DNA from: Spirosoma fluviale
Lineage (GTDB): Bacteria; Bacteroidota; Bacteroidia; Cytophagales; Spirosomataceae
DNA: 64,000 nt
Reading direction: 5' to 3'
Assembly (NCBI RefSeq): GCF_900230225.1
Contig: NZ_OCNH01000001.1
Location: forward strand, 2,418,001-2,482,000
The number at the start of each line of letters is the position of its first letter. Within the stretch, counting starts at the first letter, position 1. The translations under genes and the position numbers were made by a program. Below the pieces are notes generated by a model. It was given only the letters and a program-made list of their open reading frames with translations, was not told the origin of the DNA and did not search any database. Positions 9,363 to 18,529 of this stretch are shown here, piece by piece.

Positions 9363-10805
9363 ATGAAATTTACCCGAATTCGTTCATTCCTGGGACTGAC
9401 CTTTATGCTGGCTCAGCTCAGTGCGTGTCAGTTAACCGAAACGCCCTATTCCTTCGTTTCGCCCCAACAGTTTTATACCTCGGCTTCCGATGCCGAAGCA
9501 GCTCTCACGGCCGCCTATACACCCGTTACCGATCTGTATGGCCGGGTGGGTACACAGTTGCCCGACTATTCTGCCGATCAGTCATTTCCGAGGGCCGTCG
9601 TAGGCCGCGACCAGCTGACGGTTTTCTCGTATGATGCCACCATGGATCTGATTGGCGGGTACTGGCAGCATTGCTTTAACGGGATTAACCGGGCTAATCA
9701 GGTACTCGAAAATGTCCCGAAGATTACGATGGACGACACCCGGAAAAAGCAGGTTCTGGCCGAAGCGTATTTCTTGCGGGGGCTGTACTATTTCCACCTC
9801 GTGAAGACCTTTGGTGAAGTCCCCATCAAACAGGCTAGTACCAAAGACATTGCCTCAACAGAAGCCGCCAAGAGCAAAGTCGAAGAAGTGTACGCACTCA
9901 TTGTCAAGGATTTCGAACAGGCGGTAAAAGACCTGCCCGCAACACCCAAAGACCGGGGCAGGGCGGCAATCGGTGCCGCTCAGGGCCTGCTGGCAAAAAC
10001 ACACCTGTATGCCGGAAACTGGGCTAAAGCGGCCGAAAATGCACAGGCCGTTATTCAGTCGAACCGCTACAGCCTGATGCCCAACGTGCTGGATTTGTAC
10101 AATCCCCTCCGGGAAGATGCCGCTCGGACGGAGCAGATTTTTGCGGCTGAATTTTCGGCGCTGAGCGGCCTGAACGGGTCCGATCTGGTGGGTTTCTATG
10201 CCCCGGCCAACTCGCCCCCGGTTTTCTCGAAAACGGCTTTTGGGTCAGCCTTCGGCTACATGTCGTTCTATAATTCATTCAATCCAATCGATAAACGTCG
10301 GCAACTGCTCGATACAGCCTACGTAAATTCGGCCGGTAAGCTGATTGGTCAGGCCGACGCAACGCTGAAAGACCGCGTTATTATCAAGAAGTTTCTTGAC
10401 CCCAACTCCAACGGAGCCAACGGCGAAAATAACTTCCCGATTCTGAGACTGGCCGACGTGTATCTCATTGCTGCCGAGGCCGAAGCCCGGCAAAATGGCC
10501 CGACAGCCGTAGCCTATACCGCCATCAATACCGTTCGTCGGCGGGCGGGCATCCCCGACCTGACACCGGGCCTGGGCAAAGATGCTTTTATCGAAGCTGT
10601 CTTACAGGAACGCTCGTGGGAGTTGTTTGTAGAAGCCGACCGCTGGTATGATCTCACCCGTACGGGTAAATTCAAGATGGTGGCCAATGTGCTGAACTCG
10701 TACTATCCATCGAGGCCGGTCCAGGATAAGCACCGATTCTTTCCCATTCCGAACGTCGAAGTGCTGACCAACTCAAAGCTGGAGCAAAACCCGGCCTGGA
10801 AATAA
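9363..10805 (+). CDS. SusD/RagB-family glycan-binding lipoprotein (PUL1)
   Basis: Surface lipoprotein that caps the SusC pore and binds the substrate. A lipobox LSAC puts the lipidated cysteine at residue 22. The SusD-like N-terminal TPR region follows (FLRGLYYFHLVKTFGEVPI), and the C-terminal RagB signature is present (RLADVYLIAAEAEAR, ERSWELFVEADRWYDLTR, then FPIPNVEV and the final NPAWK). The length of 480 residues is typical. It is separated from susC by 18 bp and from the next gene by 35 bp, so probably co-transcribed. The bound sugar cannot be read from sequence. Confidence 0.96.
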   Translation: MKFTRIRSFLGLTFMLAQLSACQLTETPYSFVSPQQFYTSASDAEAALTAAYTPVTDLYGRVGTQLPDYSADQSFPRAVVGRDQLTVFSYDATMDLIGGYWQHCFNGINRANQVLENVPKITMDDTRKKQVLAEAYFLRGLYYFHLVKTFGEVPIKQASTKDIASTEAAKSKVEEVYALIVKDFEQAVKDLPATPKDRGRAAIGAAQGLLAKTHLYAGNWAKAAENAQAVIQSNRYSLMPNVLDLYNPLREDAARTEQIFAAEFSALSGLNGSDLVGFYAPANSPPVFSKTAFGSAFGYMSFYNSFNPIDKRRQLLDTAYVNSAGKLIGQADATLKDRVIIKKFLDPNSNGANGENNFPILRLADVYLIAAEAEARQNGPTAVAYTAINTVRRRAGIPDLTPGLGKDAFIEAVLQERSWELFVEADRWYDLTRTGKFKMVANVLNSYYPSRPVQDKHRFFPIPNVEVLTNSKLEQNPAWK

Positions 10806-10840
10806 CAGCCAACGCTTTACCCTATCACCCTTTCTCAACA

Positions 10841-11983
10841 ATGACAGACCGACGCACCTTTCTGGCCTCAGCCGCCGGGTTATTCCTGACGGGCTCTGCT
10901 ATGGGGTCACTTCGGCAAAGTTCGCCCGACCCAACCAGTAGTCTCCCCGATAGTCTTAACCTGAATGCGCTGATGCAGCCCGTACAGCCCCGCTCCGTAC
11001 TGCGCGACCCCAACTGGTTTATCTGGGGGGGCGGCATGGTGCGCACTTCCGATGGCGTTTGTCATATGCTATTTGCCCGATGGCCGCGTAAAGAAGGGTT
11101 CAATGCCTGGGTGACACACTCCGAAATTGCCCACGCCACCAGCAACGACCCGCTTGGCCCCTGGACCGTGACGGGGCCGATTTTTGAGCGCCGACCGGGT
11201 TTCTGGGATGCGGATAACCTGCACAACCCGCTGATTCAGGAATTCGACGGCAAGTATTACCTCTATTACTCGGGCAATTTCGGACCACGCAACGGCACCA
11301 AAGATGGCTGGTGGATTCACCGCAACAACCAGCGACTGGGAGTAGCCGTTGCTGACCATCCGGCCGGACCCTGGAAACGCTTCGATAAGCCCCTGCTCGA
11401 CAGAACACCCGGCTCCTTCGATGGGTTGCTGGTCAATAGCCCTACCGTAGCCCGCAACCAGGCCGGGCAATACGTGATGGTTTACAAAGGCGTGAGCGAG
11501 GGGCCGATGCCGTTTGGCGGCAAGGTCAGAATGGGGCTGGCAACAGCAACGAACCCGCTTGGTCCCTGGAAAAAGGAAAACATTACCCTCTTCGATCATC
11601 CGACGGAGCCATTTCCGACCGACGATAACTTCATCTGGTATCAGCCAACCGGAAACGGTGCGGGCCGCTTTTATGCCATCGTGAAAGACTACCGGGGCTT
11701 TTACACCAAACAGGCCCGACCGGATTCAGTAGAAAAAGAGTCGCTGGTGCTGTTTACGTCGGAAACCGGGCGCGACTGGACATTGGCCGCTCATCCTTTT
11801 GTGTCGGATTTTCACCTTCGCTGGGCCAACGGGTCCGTCAGCGACCGGCTCCACCGGCTCGATCAGCCGCAGGTATGGCTCGAAAATGGCAAACCGTCGG
11901 TGCTGTTTCTGGCAGTAAAAGCCAAAGACGACGCGGATGATTCGGACTTGTCGTACAACATCCAGATAAAGCTAAAGGCTTAA
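10841..11983 (+). CDS. Tat-exported GH43-like five-bladed-propeller glycosidase
   Basis: Predicted glycoside hydrolase. The N-terminus MTDRRTFLASAAGLFLTG has a twin-arginine export motif (RRTFL) and a hydrophobic stretch, so it folds before export to the periplasm. The body has repeated propeller-like motifs: ATSNDPLGPWTVTGPIF, DADNLHNPLIQEFDGKYYLY, VADHPAGPWKRF and LVNSPTVARNQAGQYVMVY. These resemble GH43/GH117-type and related beta-propeller enzymes. The acidic catalytic residues are likely in DADNLHNP and in the later blades, but I cannot assign them firmly. The length of 380 residues fits a single-domain propeller. Confidence 0.75.
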   Translation: MTDRRTFLASAAGLFLTGSAMGSLRQSSPDPTSSLPDSLNLNALMQPVQPRSVLRDPNWFIWGGGMVRTSDGVCHMLFARWPRKEGFNAWVTHSEIAHATSNDPLGPWTVTGPIFERRPGFWDADNLHNPLIQEFDGKYYLYYSGNFGPRNGTKDGWWIHRNNQRLGVAVADHPAGPWKRFDKPLLDRTPGSFDGLLVNSPTVARNQAGQYVMVYKGVSEGPMPFGGKVRMGLATATNPLGPWKKENITLFDHPTEPFPTDDNFIWYQPTGNGAGRFYAIVKDYRGFYTKQARPDSVEKESLVLFTSETGRDWTLAAHPFVSDFHLRWANGSVSDRLHRLDQPQVWLENGKPSVLFLAVKAKDDADDSDLSYNIQIKLKA

Positions 11984-12043
11984 TTTTCAACACTTACCCT
12001 ACTTACCAAACTCAAACTGAAGCATAACCCGGCCTGAAAGTAA

Positions 12044-12118
12044 CGTACCCATGGGCTTTAGCCCGTGTTTTCTTTAGTACTATTTAATACGAAACACGGA
12101 CTGAAGTCCGTGGGTACG
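12044..12118. repeat. REP-like double hairpin within PUL1
   Basis: Two 27-nt arms (12044-12070 and 12092-12118) are complementary at 23 of 27 positions around a 21-nt centre. Each arm is itself palindromic: GGGCTTTAGCCC on the left and CGGACTGAAGTCCG on the right. This is the architecture of a repetitive extragenic palindrome pair. It sits in the 152-bp gap between the propeller hydrolase and the toroid protein and might attenuate expression of the downstream genes. Confidence 0.7.
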
Positions 12119-12135
12119 ATTAAACCACTCACTCA

Positions 12136-14709
12136 ATGCGTTTTATCTGGAAAATATCACTTTTAAGTATTGGCTGGCTCACGGTGCGGGCCCAATCGAC
12201 CCAGCCCGTATCGCTGGCGAACGACCGCGTCAGGATCGTCTGGAAAAATACCCCGACCGGCTGGACTATTGGTCAGCTGGCCGTGCGGAAAGGCGCGAGC
12301 TGGGTGAACCTGCCAGCGCCCTCTGGTGAGAATACGCTGCTGTATGCCGCCGAGAAGCCTTCAGAGAAGCCCGACACGACCTTTACGGATATTACGGGAC
12401 AGCCGTTTCCCTCCGAAAAATACCATTACCAGCAGAAACAGTGGGCCGAAAGTACCAATCCTGTTTCGCTGAATAAGGCCGGAAAATCGATGTATTTTTT
12501 TCCGAAAGAAGCGAAACAGACGAGCCCGAATAGCCTGTCGTTTCGGCAGGAGACAGACGCAGCCACGGTTAGCACGGTCTGGACATTCGATCCTAAGTTT
12601 CCGTCCGACATTATTGTAAAACAGACCGTCACCGCAAAAAAGGCAGGGTACTTCTCACTGGCCAGTCCGACCCTGTTCCAAGTTTCTGAGCAGAATCTAT
12701 CCTGGGCAACCATTCCGGGCTATTTCCAAGGCAATAAACTCCAGCCGAATTTCGCGCTGGCCTACGCCTATGGGCACGGCATTCCGACGATTCCGGCCGT
12801 TTATCGCGAGCGATGCGCCAGTACGCTTTGCCCCATGGTGACCACGAAGAACGGCGTTACCATCTCGGTTATACCGGAGCCGGGCCTCTCCCGCGACCCC
12901 TGGGCCGTGGATAAAAGCACCCAGACGGACTGGGAAATTGGGTTGTCGCACATGAACCGAAAGGCCCAATTGTCGCCAACGTTGTATTACCCCGTTCTGG
13001 GTGAGCCAAAATCCAGCCTGCAAACCGGCGGAAGCATTCAGTATACGTTTCGGTACAGCCTGACGGATGGCGACTGGTTCAAAGCGCTCAACCATGCCGT
13101 GTACGATATCTATCAATTCCGGCAAACGCTCGCGTTGCGGCAGTCGACCCAATCGCTCACCAACCGTATCCAGAAGATGCACCACTACCTCACCGACCCC
13201 AAAACGTCGCTGTGGAACATCGAGGAGTTTGAGGGTAAAAAGCTTGGCGCGCAGTCGTATCTGGGTGGCGTTGTCGGCTCCGATAAAGATGCCATGAAAA
13301 ACTCCGACTACGGGGCCATGTGGATGCTCGCCAACGCCACCAACGACCCGTTACTGACCGAAAACGTGTTACCCTACGCCGAAAACTTCAAGCTGGCCCA
13401 GCAGGAAACCGGCAGCAGTTTCTTCAAAGGTGCACCCGAGGGACAGTATTATCTGGCGAAGTCAAAGAAGTTCGTGGAGGAGTGGGGCTCCGTCGTGGAA
13501 CCCATTGGCCTGACGTACTACACCACACTCGACATGGGCAACATGCTCCTTTTCGACCCGGCTAATACAGAACTCAAAGCGCGGCTGCGAATGGGTGCCG
13601 ACCGATTGCTGACCTGGCAGAAACCGGATGGACGCTGGGCGGTGGCCTACGACCGGAACACTGAACAGGAGATCTTTACCGATGTTCAGGATGTGCGTCC
13701 CACGTTCTACGGCCTGATTGTTGCCTACCGAATCCTGAAAGACCCGAAATACCTGACTGCCGCCCGGAAAGGAGCCGATTGGTTCATCAAAAACGCGGTC
13801 GAAACGGGTAACTTTCTGGGTGTGTGTGGCGATGCCCGATACGCCCCCGATTTTGCAACGGGGCAGTCGGCGCAGGCCTTGCTGGATCTCTATGACCTGA
13901 CAAACGACATTCGCTATCAGCGGGCGGCCATTACGGCAGCTAAAATATACACGACCTCAATCTACACGCACCCCATTGCCAGTCATACCCAAAAAACGGC
14001 GAACGGTATCCCACGTGAGGATTGGGAAATTAGTCAGACAGGCTTAAGTTTTGAACATGGCGGCATTTTCGGCTCGGCCACGCGGCTGGGACCCATTCAG
14101 TTGTGTAGCCACGCGGGTTTGTTCATTCGCATGTATCAACTCACGAAAGAACCAATTTTTGCGGACATGGCACGCGCGGGAGCCATCGGCCGGGATGCGT
14201 TTGTCGACCCGAAAACGAGTGTGGCGTCGTATTACTGGGAACGGATGAATAAAGGCTCGGGGCCGTACCCGCACCACGCCTGGTGGCAGATTGGCTGGCT
14301 CACCGACTACCTGATGGCCGAAGCCGAACTACGCTCGGCGGGGAAGGTGACCTTTCCGCGTGGGTTCGTTACGCCGAAGGTTGGCCCGCACCAGACGTAC
14401 GGCTTCAGGGCAGGCTCTGTGTATGGTCAACCGGCCAGTCTGCTCATTCAGGAAGGGCTGGTGCAGCCCGACAGCCCGGTTATCGACTACATCCTGGCTC
14501 GCTCTGCCGATCAGAAAAAGCTGTACATCGTTTTGCAGAACAATCGGGCGCAGGCCACAAAGACAACGGTAAAACTGAACCCGGCCGTTATTCAGAAGAC
14601 CATCACAACGGCCCACTGGCTACCCACAAAGCAGGCTGTTCCTACGGGAGACATCCTGCTCGACCTGCCGGGTTTTGGGCAGCAAGTGCTTGAAGTAGCG
14701 TTAAACTAA
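12136..14709 (+). CDS. Secreted (alpha/alpha) toroid protein, probable glycan-active enzyme
   Basis: Function not established. A short signal peptide (SLLSIGWLTVRAQS) implies export. Residues 20-330 are beta-rich, like the N-terminal domain of many polysaccharide-active toroid enzymes. Residues about 340-740 are helical repeats with (alpha/alpha) toroid features: YGLIVAYRILKDPKYLTAAR, TGQSAQALLDLYDLTNDIRY, then HAGLFIRMYQLTKEPIF and HHAWWQIGWLTDYLMAEAEL. The last 110 residues form a small beta domain. Aromatic and acidic residues such as EEFEGKKLG and PREDWEISQTG may line the active site. It may be a glycosidase, lyase or epimerase; context in a PUL supports a carbohydrate role but not a specific reaction. 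Confidence 0.65.
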   Translation: MRFIWKISLLSIGWLTVRAQSTQPVSLANDRVRIVWKNTPTGWTIGQLAVRKGASWVNLPAPSGENTLLYAAEKPSEKPDTTFTDITGQPFPSEKYHYQQKQWAESTNPVSLNKAGKSMYFFPKEAKQTSPNSLSFRQETDAATVSTVWTFDPKFPSDIIVKQTVTAKKAGYFSLASPTLFQVSEQNLSWATIPGYFQGNKLQPNFALAYAYGHGIPTIPAVYRERCASTLCPMVTTKNGVTISVIPEPGLSRDPWAVDKSTQTDWEIGLSHMNRKAQLSPTLYYPVLGEPKSSLQTGGSIQYTFRYSLTDGDWFKALNHAVYDIYQFRQTLALRQSTQSLTNRIQKMHHYLTDPKTSLWNIEEFEGKKLGAQSYLGGVVGSDKDAMKNSDYGAMWMLANATNDPLLTENVLPYAENFKLAQQETGSSFFKGAPEGQYYLAKSKKFVEEWGSVVEPIGLTYYTTLDMGNMLLFDPANTELKARLRMGADRLLTWQKPDGRWAVAYDRNTEQEIFTDVQDVRPTFYGLIVAYRILKDPKYLTAARKGADWFIKNAVETGNFLGVCGDARYAPDFATGQSAQALLDLYDLTNDIRYQRAAITAAKIYTTSIYTHPIASHTQKTANGIPREDWEISQTGLSFEHGGIFGSATRLGPIQLCSHAGLFIRMYQLTKEPIFADMARAGAIGRDAFVDPKTSVASYYWERMNKGSGPYPHHAWWQIGWLTDYLMAEAELRSAGKVTFPRGFVTPKVGPHQTYGFRAGSVYGQPASLLIQEGLVQPDSPVIDYILARSADQKKLYIVLQNNRAQATKTTVKLNPAVIQKTITTAHWLPTKQAVPTGDILLDLPGFGQQVLEVALN

Positions 14710-14737
14710 AGGATATTTTTTTGACAGGGTTTCAGTT

Positions 14738-16459
14738 ATGAATACAACCATCGATACGGCCGTTATTGTTATTTTTTCGGCCTTTGTGCTGGTCATCGGC
14801 ATGTTGTTTGCCCGTACCGGTCGTAACCTCAAATCGTTCTTTGCCGGGGGCGAAGCGGTGCCCTGGTTTATTGGCGGTCTCTCGCTGTTCATGAGCTTTT
14901 TCTCGGCGGGTACGTTCGTGGCCTGGGGAAGCATTGCCTACAAATACGGCTGGGTAGCCATTACCATCCAGTGGACCATGTGCATTGGGGCCATTTTTAC
15001 CGGCCTTTGGCTGGCTCCCCGCTGGAAAAAAACGGGTGCTCTTACGGCCGCCGAGTTCATTCGCAAACGCCTGGGCCTACCCGTCCAGAAAACTTATATT
15101 TTTATTTTTACCCTCGTCAGCATCTTCATCAAAGGGTCGGTGCTGTATCCGGTGGCCAAACTGGTGAGCGTGTCGCTCAACCTGCCGCTGGTACCCACCA
15201 CCATTGGCCTGGGTATTTTCATGATTGCTTACACCGCCGTTGGCGGGTTGTGGGCGGTTATGGTGACCGACATTCTCCAGTTTGTGGTGCTATCAGCAGC
15301 GGTGTTTATCCTGATGCCGCTGGCGTTTGATAAAGTGGGTGGATTTGAAGCGTTTACCCAGAAAGTACCCGCTACCTTTTTTGAACCGCTTAATGGTGAG
15401 TACACCTTCGGGTTCGTGCTGGCATTTATCTTTTACCACATCGCCTACATTGGCGGAAACTGGACCTTTGTGCAGCGGTACACCAGCGTCGACAGCCCAA
15501 AGTCGGCCCGGAAAGTAGCGTTTCTGTTTGCCGGACTCTACCTCGTCAGCCCGATTATCTGGATGATGCCGCCCATGATCTACAAGGCCATTAACCCGTC
15601 GCTGGTGGGGCTCGACACGGAGAATGCGTACCTCGAAATCTGCCGACTGGTGTTACCCCCCGGACTGCTCGGGTTGATGCTCACGGGCATGTACTTCTCT
15701 ACGTCGGCCAGTGCCAACACCGCCCTTAATGTGGTGTCGGCGGTCTTTACGAACGATATTTATAAAGGCATCATCAACCCCGGAGCCACCGACCGGCAGC
15801 TTATTCGGGTAGCCCGGCTGTCGTCATGGGGGTTCGGTCTGGGCATGATTGGCATTGCGCTGCTGGTGCCTTATGTGGGTGGAATTGTCGAAGTGGTGCT
15901 CAGTATTGGGGCCGTAACCGGTGGCCCCCTGTTGGCACCGGCGATCTGGGCACTGTTTTCCAAGCGACAAACGGGCCGCACCACCTTATGGATAACCTGT
16001 TCGACACTTGGCCTGAATCTGGTTTTTAAACTAATTCTTCCGGTACTGGCCGGTATCAAACTGAGCCGGGCCGAAGAAATGGTGATGGGTATGGGCGTAC
16101 CTATCTTACTGCTGGCGCTGGCAGAATGGCTGGCCTCGCGCCAGGGCACCGTCAGTGCTGATTACCTCCGGTATGTGCAGGAAAAAGCCGATACGCCCGT
16201 GATTTCCTCAGAAGAGGCCGCTTCGGAGGCACTGGAAACCCGGCGGCAAAACCGATTTGGCCTGAAAGTGATTGCGGGTGCGCTGGCCTTCACGGCGCTC
16301 ATGCTGCTGGGACTCAGCCTGCTCACGGCGCAGGGGGCGGGCGTAACGGCGATCATTGCCATCTTTATTTTGGGCGGGGCTGCCTTTTCGTGGGTTGCCG
16401 CCCTCCGCATTCAGGTACAGCCCGAACCTGCACTGATCCGGGAAGTTAATCACCCCTAA
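14738..16459 (+). CDS. Sodium:solute symporter (SSS family)
   Basis: Inner-membrane transporter, predicted to import a sugar, uronate or similar monomer with sodium. About 13-14 hydrophobic segments are visible in 573 residues. Family features include FFAGGEAVPWFIGGLSLFMS in the first loop, AYTAVGGLWAVMVTDILQF in the fifth helix region and the YFSTSASANTALNVVSAVF motif, which contains the serines that bind sodium in this family. The C-terminal extension after the core holds a soluble loop (SADYLRYVQEKADT) and two more helices. Located 28 bp after the toroid gene and 18 bp before the GH2 gene, it provides the inner-membrane step of PUL1. Confidence 0.92.
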   Translation: MNTTIDTAVIVIFSAFVLVIGMLFARTGRNLKSFFAGGEAVPWFIGGLSLFMSFFSAGTFVAWGSIAYKYGWVAITIQWTMCIGAIFTGLWLAPRWKKTGALTAAEFIRKRLGLPVQKTYIFIFTLVSIFIKGSVLYPVAKLVSVSLNLPLVPTTIGLGIFMIAYTAVGGLWAVMVTDILQFVVLSAAVFILMPLAFDKVGGFEAFTQKVPATFFEPLNGEYTFGFVLAFIFYHIAYIGGNWTFVQRYTSVDSPKSARKVAFLFAGLYLVSPIIWMMPPMIYKAINPSLVGLDTENAYLEICRLVLPPGLLGLMLTGMYFSTSASANTALNVVSAVFTNDIYKGIINPGATDRQLIRVARLSSWGFGLGMIGIALLVPYVGGIVEVVLSIGAVTGGPLLAPAIWALFSKRQTGRTTLWITCSTLGLNLVFKLILPVLAGIKLSRAEEMVMGMGVPILLLALAEWLASRQGTVSADYLRYVQEKADTPVISSEEAASEALETRRQNRFGLKVIAGALAFTALMLLGLSLLTAQGAGVTAIIAIFILGGAAFSWVAALRIQVQPEPALIREVNHP

Positions 16460-16477
16460 ACTTAGCTTAACCCACTT

Positions 16478-18529
16478 ATGCATCAACGACTTCTTCTTGT
16501 ACTGCTCACGCTCTGTACACTCCCCGGCTTTGCCCAATACACCATCCGCGACCCGAACGCTATTCCGTTGCATGGCGAGTGGCGGTTTACCCTCGACCCC
16601 GTCGACGCGGGCCAGCGGGGCAACTGGTACCGTGACGATGCGTCCCTCAATCGGTGGGAAAAGGTTACGGTACCGCACTGTTTCTCGGTCGATCCCCGCT
16701 TTCAGTTTTACACCGGAACGGCCTGGTACCGCCGGACATTCCCCTTTCAACCCACCACTGGCAAACGCGTTATTCTTCATTTCGACGCGGCTTACTACGA
16801 AACGTCGGTCTGGATAAACAACCGGAAAGTCGGGACGCATGAAGGTGGCTACACGCCGTTTCACTTTGACATTACTGACTTCCTTCAACCGGAATCGGCC
16901 AATGGCGCGTTGAACACCATCGCTATTTCGGTTAACAACAATACCTGGAAAACAACGACCATACCGGGTGCTAAGGACAATAACCTGCCCGAATCGTTTC
17001 CGGGCTGGCTCAACTACGGGGGCCTGATCCGGCCCGTTTACCTGACCGTTGAGCCGGAGGTATACGTAGAGAACATGAAGGTAGAAGCCATGCCCGATCT
17101 AACGAAAGGCACCGCAACCCTGACGCTAAAAACACGCATTCGGAATGCAGGAAAGCAGGCCATTACGCCAAAACTGGCCTTCCGGGTAGAGCAGAATGGC
17201 AAACCCATTGGCTTGACCTGGAAGCAGTCGACGGGTTCTGTTGCCGCTGGCCAAACGGTTGTGCTGGAAGCGGAAACAATCCTCAAGCCCGCCGATGTGA
17301 AGCTCTGGAGCATCGACCAGCCTACCTTGTACGACCTTCAGGTAATTGCCGCCACCGACACCGTTCGGACACATTTCGGGATTCGGAAAGTAGAAGTTCG
17401 CAACGCCCAACTGCTGCTGAACGGGCAACCGATTAAGGTAGCGGGTGGCAATCGTGTTGTTGACCACGCAGGACTGGGCTCACTGGAACCCGACTGGCTG
17501 GTGGAGAAAGACATGCGCCTGATGAAAGAAGCGGGCATGGAGCTGCATCGGCTCACCCACTACACGCCGTCCGAAACCGTATACGACTGGGCCGACCGCA
17601 ACGGGATGCTGATTATCAGCGAAGCGGGCAACTGGCAGCTTACGCCCCGGCAAATGGACAACGACACCATGCGCACCAAATTCCGGCAGCAGTTTCGCGA
17701 GATGGCCGAGCGCGACTGGAATCATCCCAGCGTGATTGCCTACAGCGTGGGCAACGAATACCTGTCCGAGCAACCAGCGGGCCAGCGATGGACCAAAGAT
17801 ATGATTGCCTACGCTCGCGAACTCGACCCTACCCGTCTGTACACCTTCGCATCCATGCGATTAAATGCCCTGCCCAAAAAACCGGAAGATGAAGCCAGCC
17901 AGTACTGCGACTTCATCTCGACCAACACCTATGGCAACCACGCCAATATCCTGAAACACATTCACTCGCTCTACCCCGACAAGCCGATTTTCGTGAGTGA
18001 ATACGGCACGCGGGCCGATGGAAGAGAGGGCGAAGCCGGTCAGGTAACGCACATCGAGAAATTCCTGGCCGACATTCGACCGCTGCCCTATGTGGTGGGT
18101 GCGTCGTGGTGGTCGTTCAACGATTACCTGAGTCGGCACGACGGCACCAACCCGGACGGCACCCGCCCGTGGGGGCTGGTTCGGGGTGACCGCTCGAAAC
18201 GGTTGCTTTACAAGGCACACCAGACCGGCATGGCACCTGTTACCGTTGAAAAAGTGAGCTGGACAAAAGGCACTGAGGGCGTCCATACCGTCACCCTCCG
18301 GGTTACCGCCCGTGCCGACTTCCCTGCCTACGCCCTTAAAAAGTACCATCTGAAAGTGGATAAGACGCTGCTGTCTATTCCCGATTTACAGCCGGGTCAA
18401 CAGGCCAACTTCACGTTCCCGGTACGTGGTTTCGACAAGACCCTGACGGTAGAGGTCATCAAACCAACCGGCTTTTCAATTCTTACCCAAACGATTGATC
18501 CAACGAATGATACGCGAGCAAGCAACTGA
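16478..18529 (+). CDS. GH2 glycoside hydrolase (beta-glucuronidase/beta-galactosidase type)
   Basis: Retaining exo-glycosidase of family GH2, exported by a signal peptide (LLLVLLTLCTLPGFAQ). Domains in order: jelly-roll sugar-binding domain (residues 20-190, with FTGTAWYRRTF-like strands and HEGGYTPFHFDIT), immunoglobulin-like domain (195-310), then the TIM barrel. The acid/base is Glu427 in SVGNEYLS and the nucleophile Glu508 in FVSEYGTR. WWSFNDYLSRHDGTNPDG and WGLVRGDRSKR near the barrel end resemble beta-glucuronidases. The substrate cannot be fixed from sequence. Its 3' end overlaps the next gene by 23 bp, suggesting translational coupling. Confidence 0.88.
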   Translation: MHQRLLLVLLTLCTLPGFAQYTIRDPNAIPLHGEWRFTLDPVDAGQRGNWYRDDASLNRWEKVTVPHCFSVDPRFQFYTGTAWYRRTFPFQPTTGKRVILHFDAAYYETSVWINNRKVGTHEGGYTPFHFDITDFLQPESANGALNTIAISVNNNTWKTTTIPGAKDNNLPESFPGWLNYGGLIRPVYLTVEPEVYVENMKVEAMPDLTKGTATLTLKTRIRNAGKQAITPKLAFRVEQNGKPIGLTWKQSTGSVAAGQTVVLEAETILKPADVKLWSIDQPTLYDLQVIAATDTVRTHFGIRKVEVRNAQLLLNGQPIKVAGGNRVVDHAGLGSLEPDWLVEKDMRLMKEAGMELHRLTHYTPSETVYDWADRNGMLIISEAGNWQLTPRQMDNDTMRTKFRQQFREMAERDWNHPSVIAYSVGNEYLSEQPAGQRWTKDMIAYARELDPTRLYTFASMRLNALPKKPEDEASQYCDFISTNTYGNHANILKHIHSLYPDKPIFVSEYGTRADGREGEAGQVTHIEKFLADIRPLPYVVGASWWSFNDYLSRHDGTNPDGTRPWGLVRGDRSKRLLYKAHQTGMAPVTVEKVSWTKGTEGVHTVTLRVTARADFPAYALKKYHLKVDKTLLSIPDLQPGQQANFTFPVRGFDKTLTVEVIKPTGFSILTQTIDPTNDTRASN

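Noticed and set aside
18495-18506. Alternative TTG start for the FAD oxidoreductase
   Set aside because: An ATG lies four codons downstream at 18507, and the extra residues add no motif.
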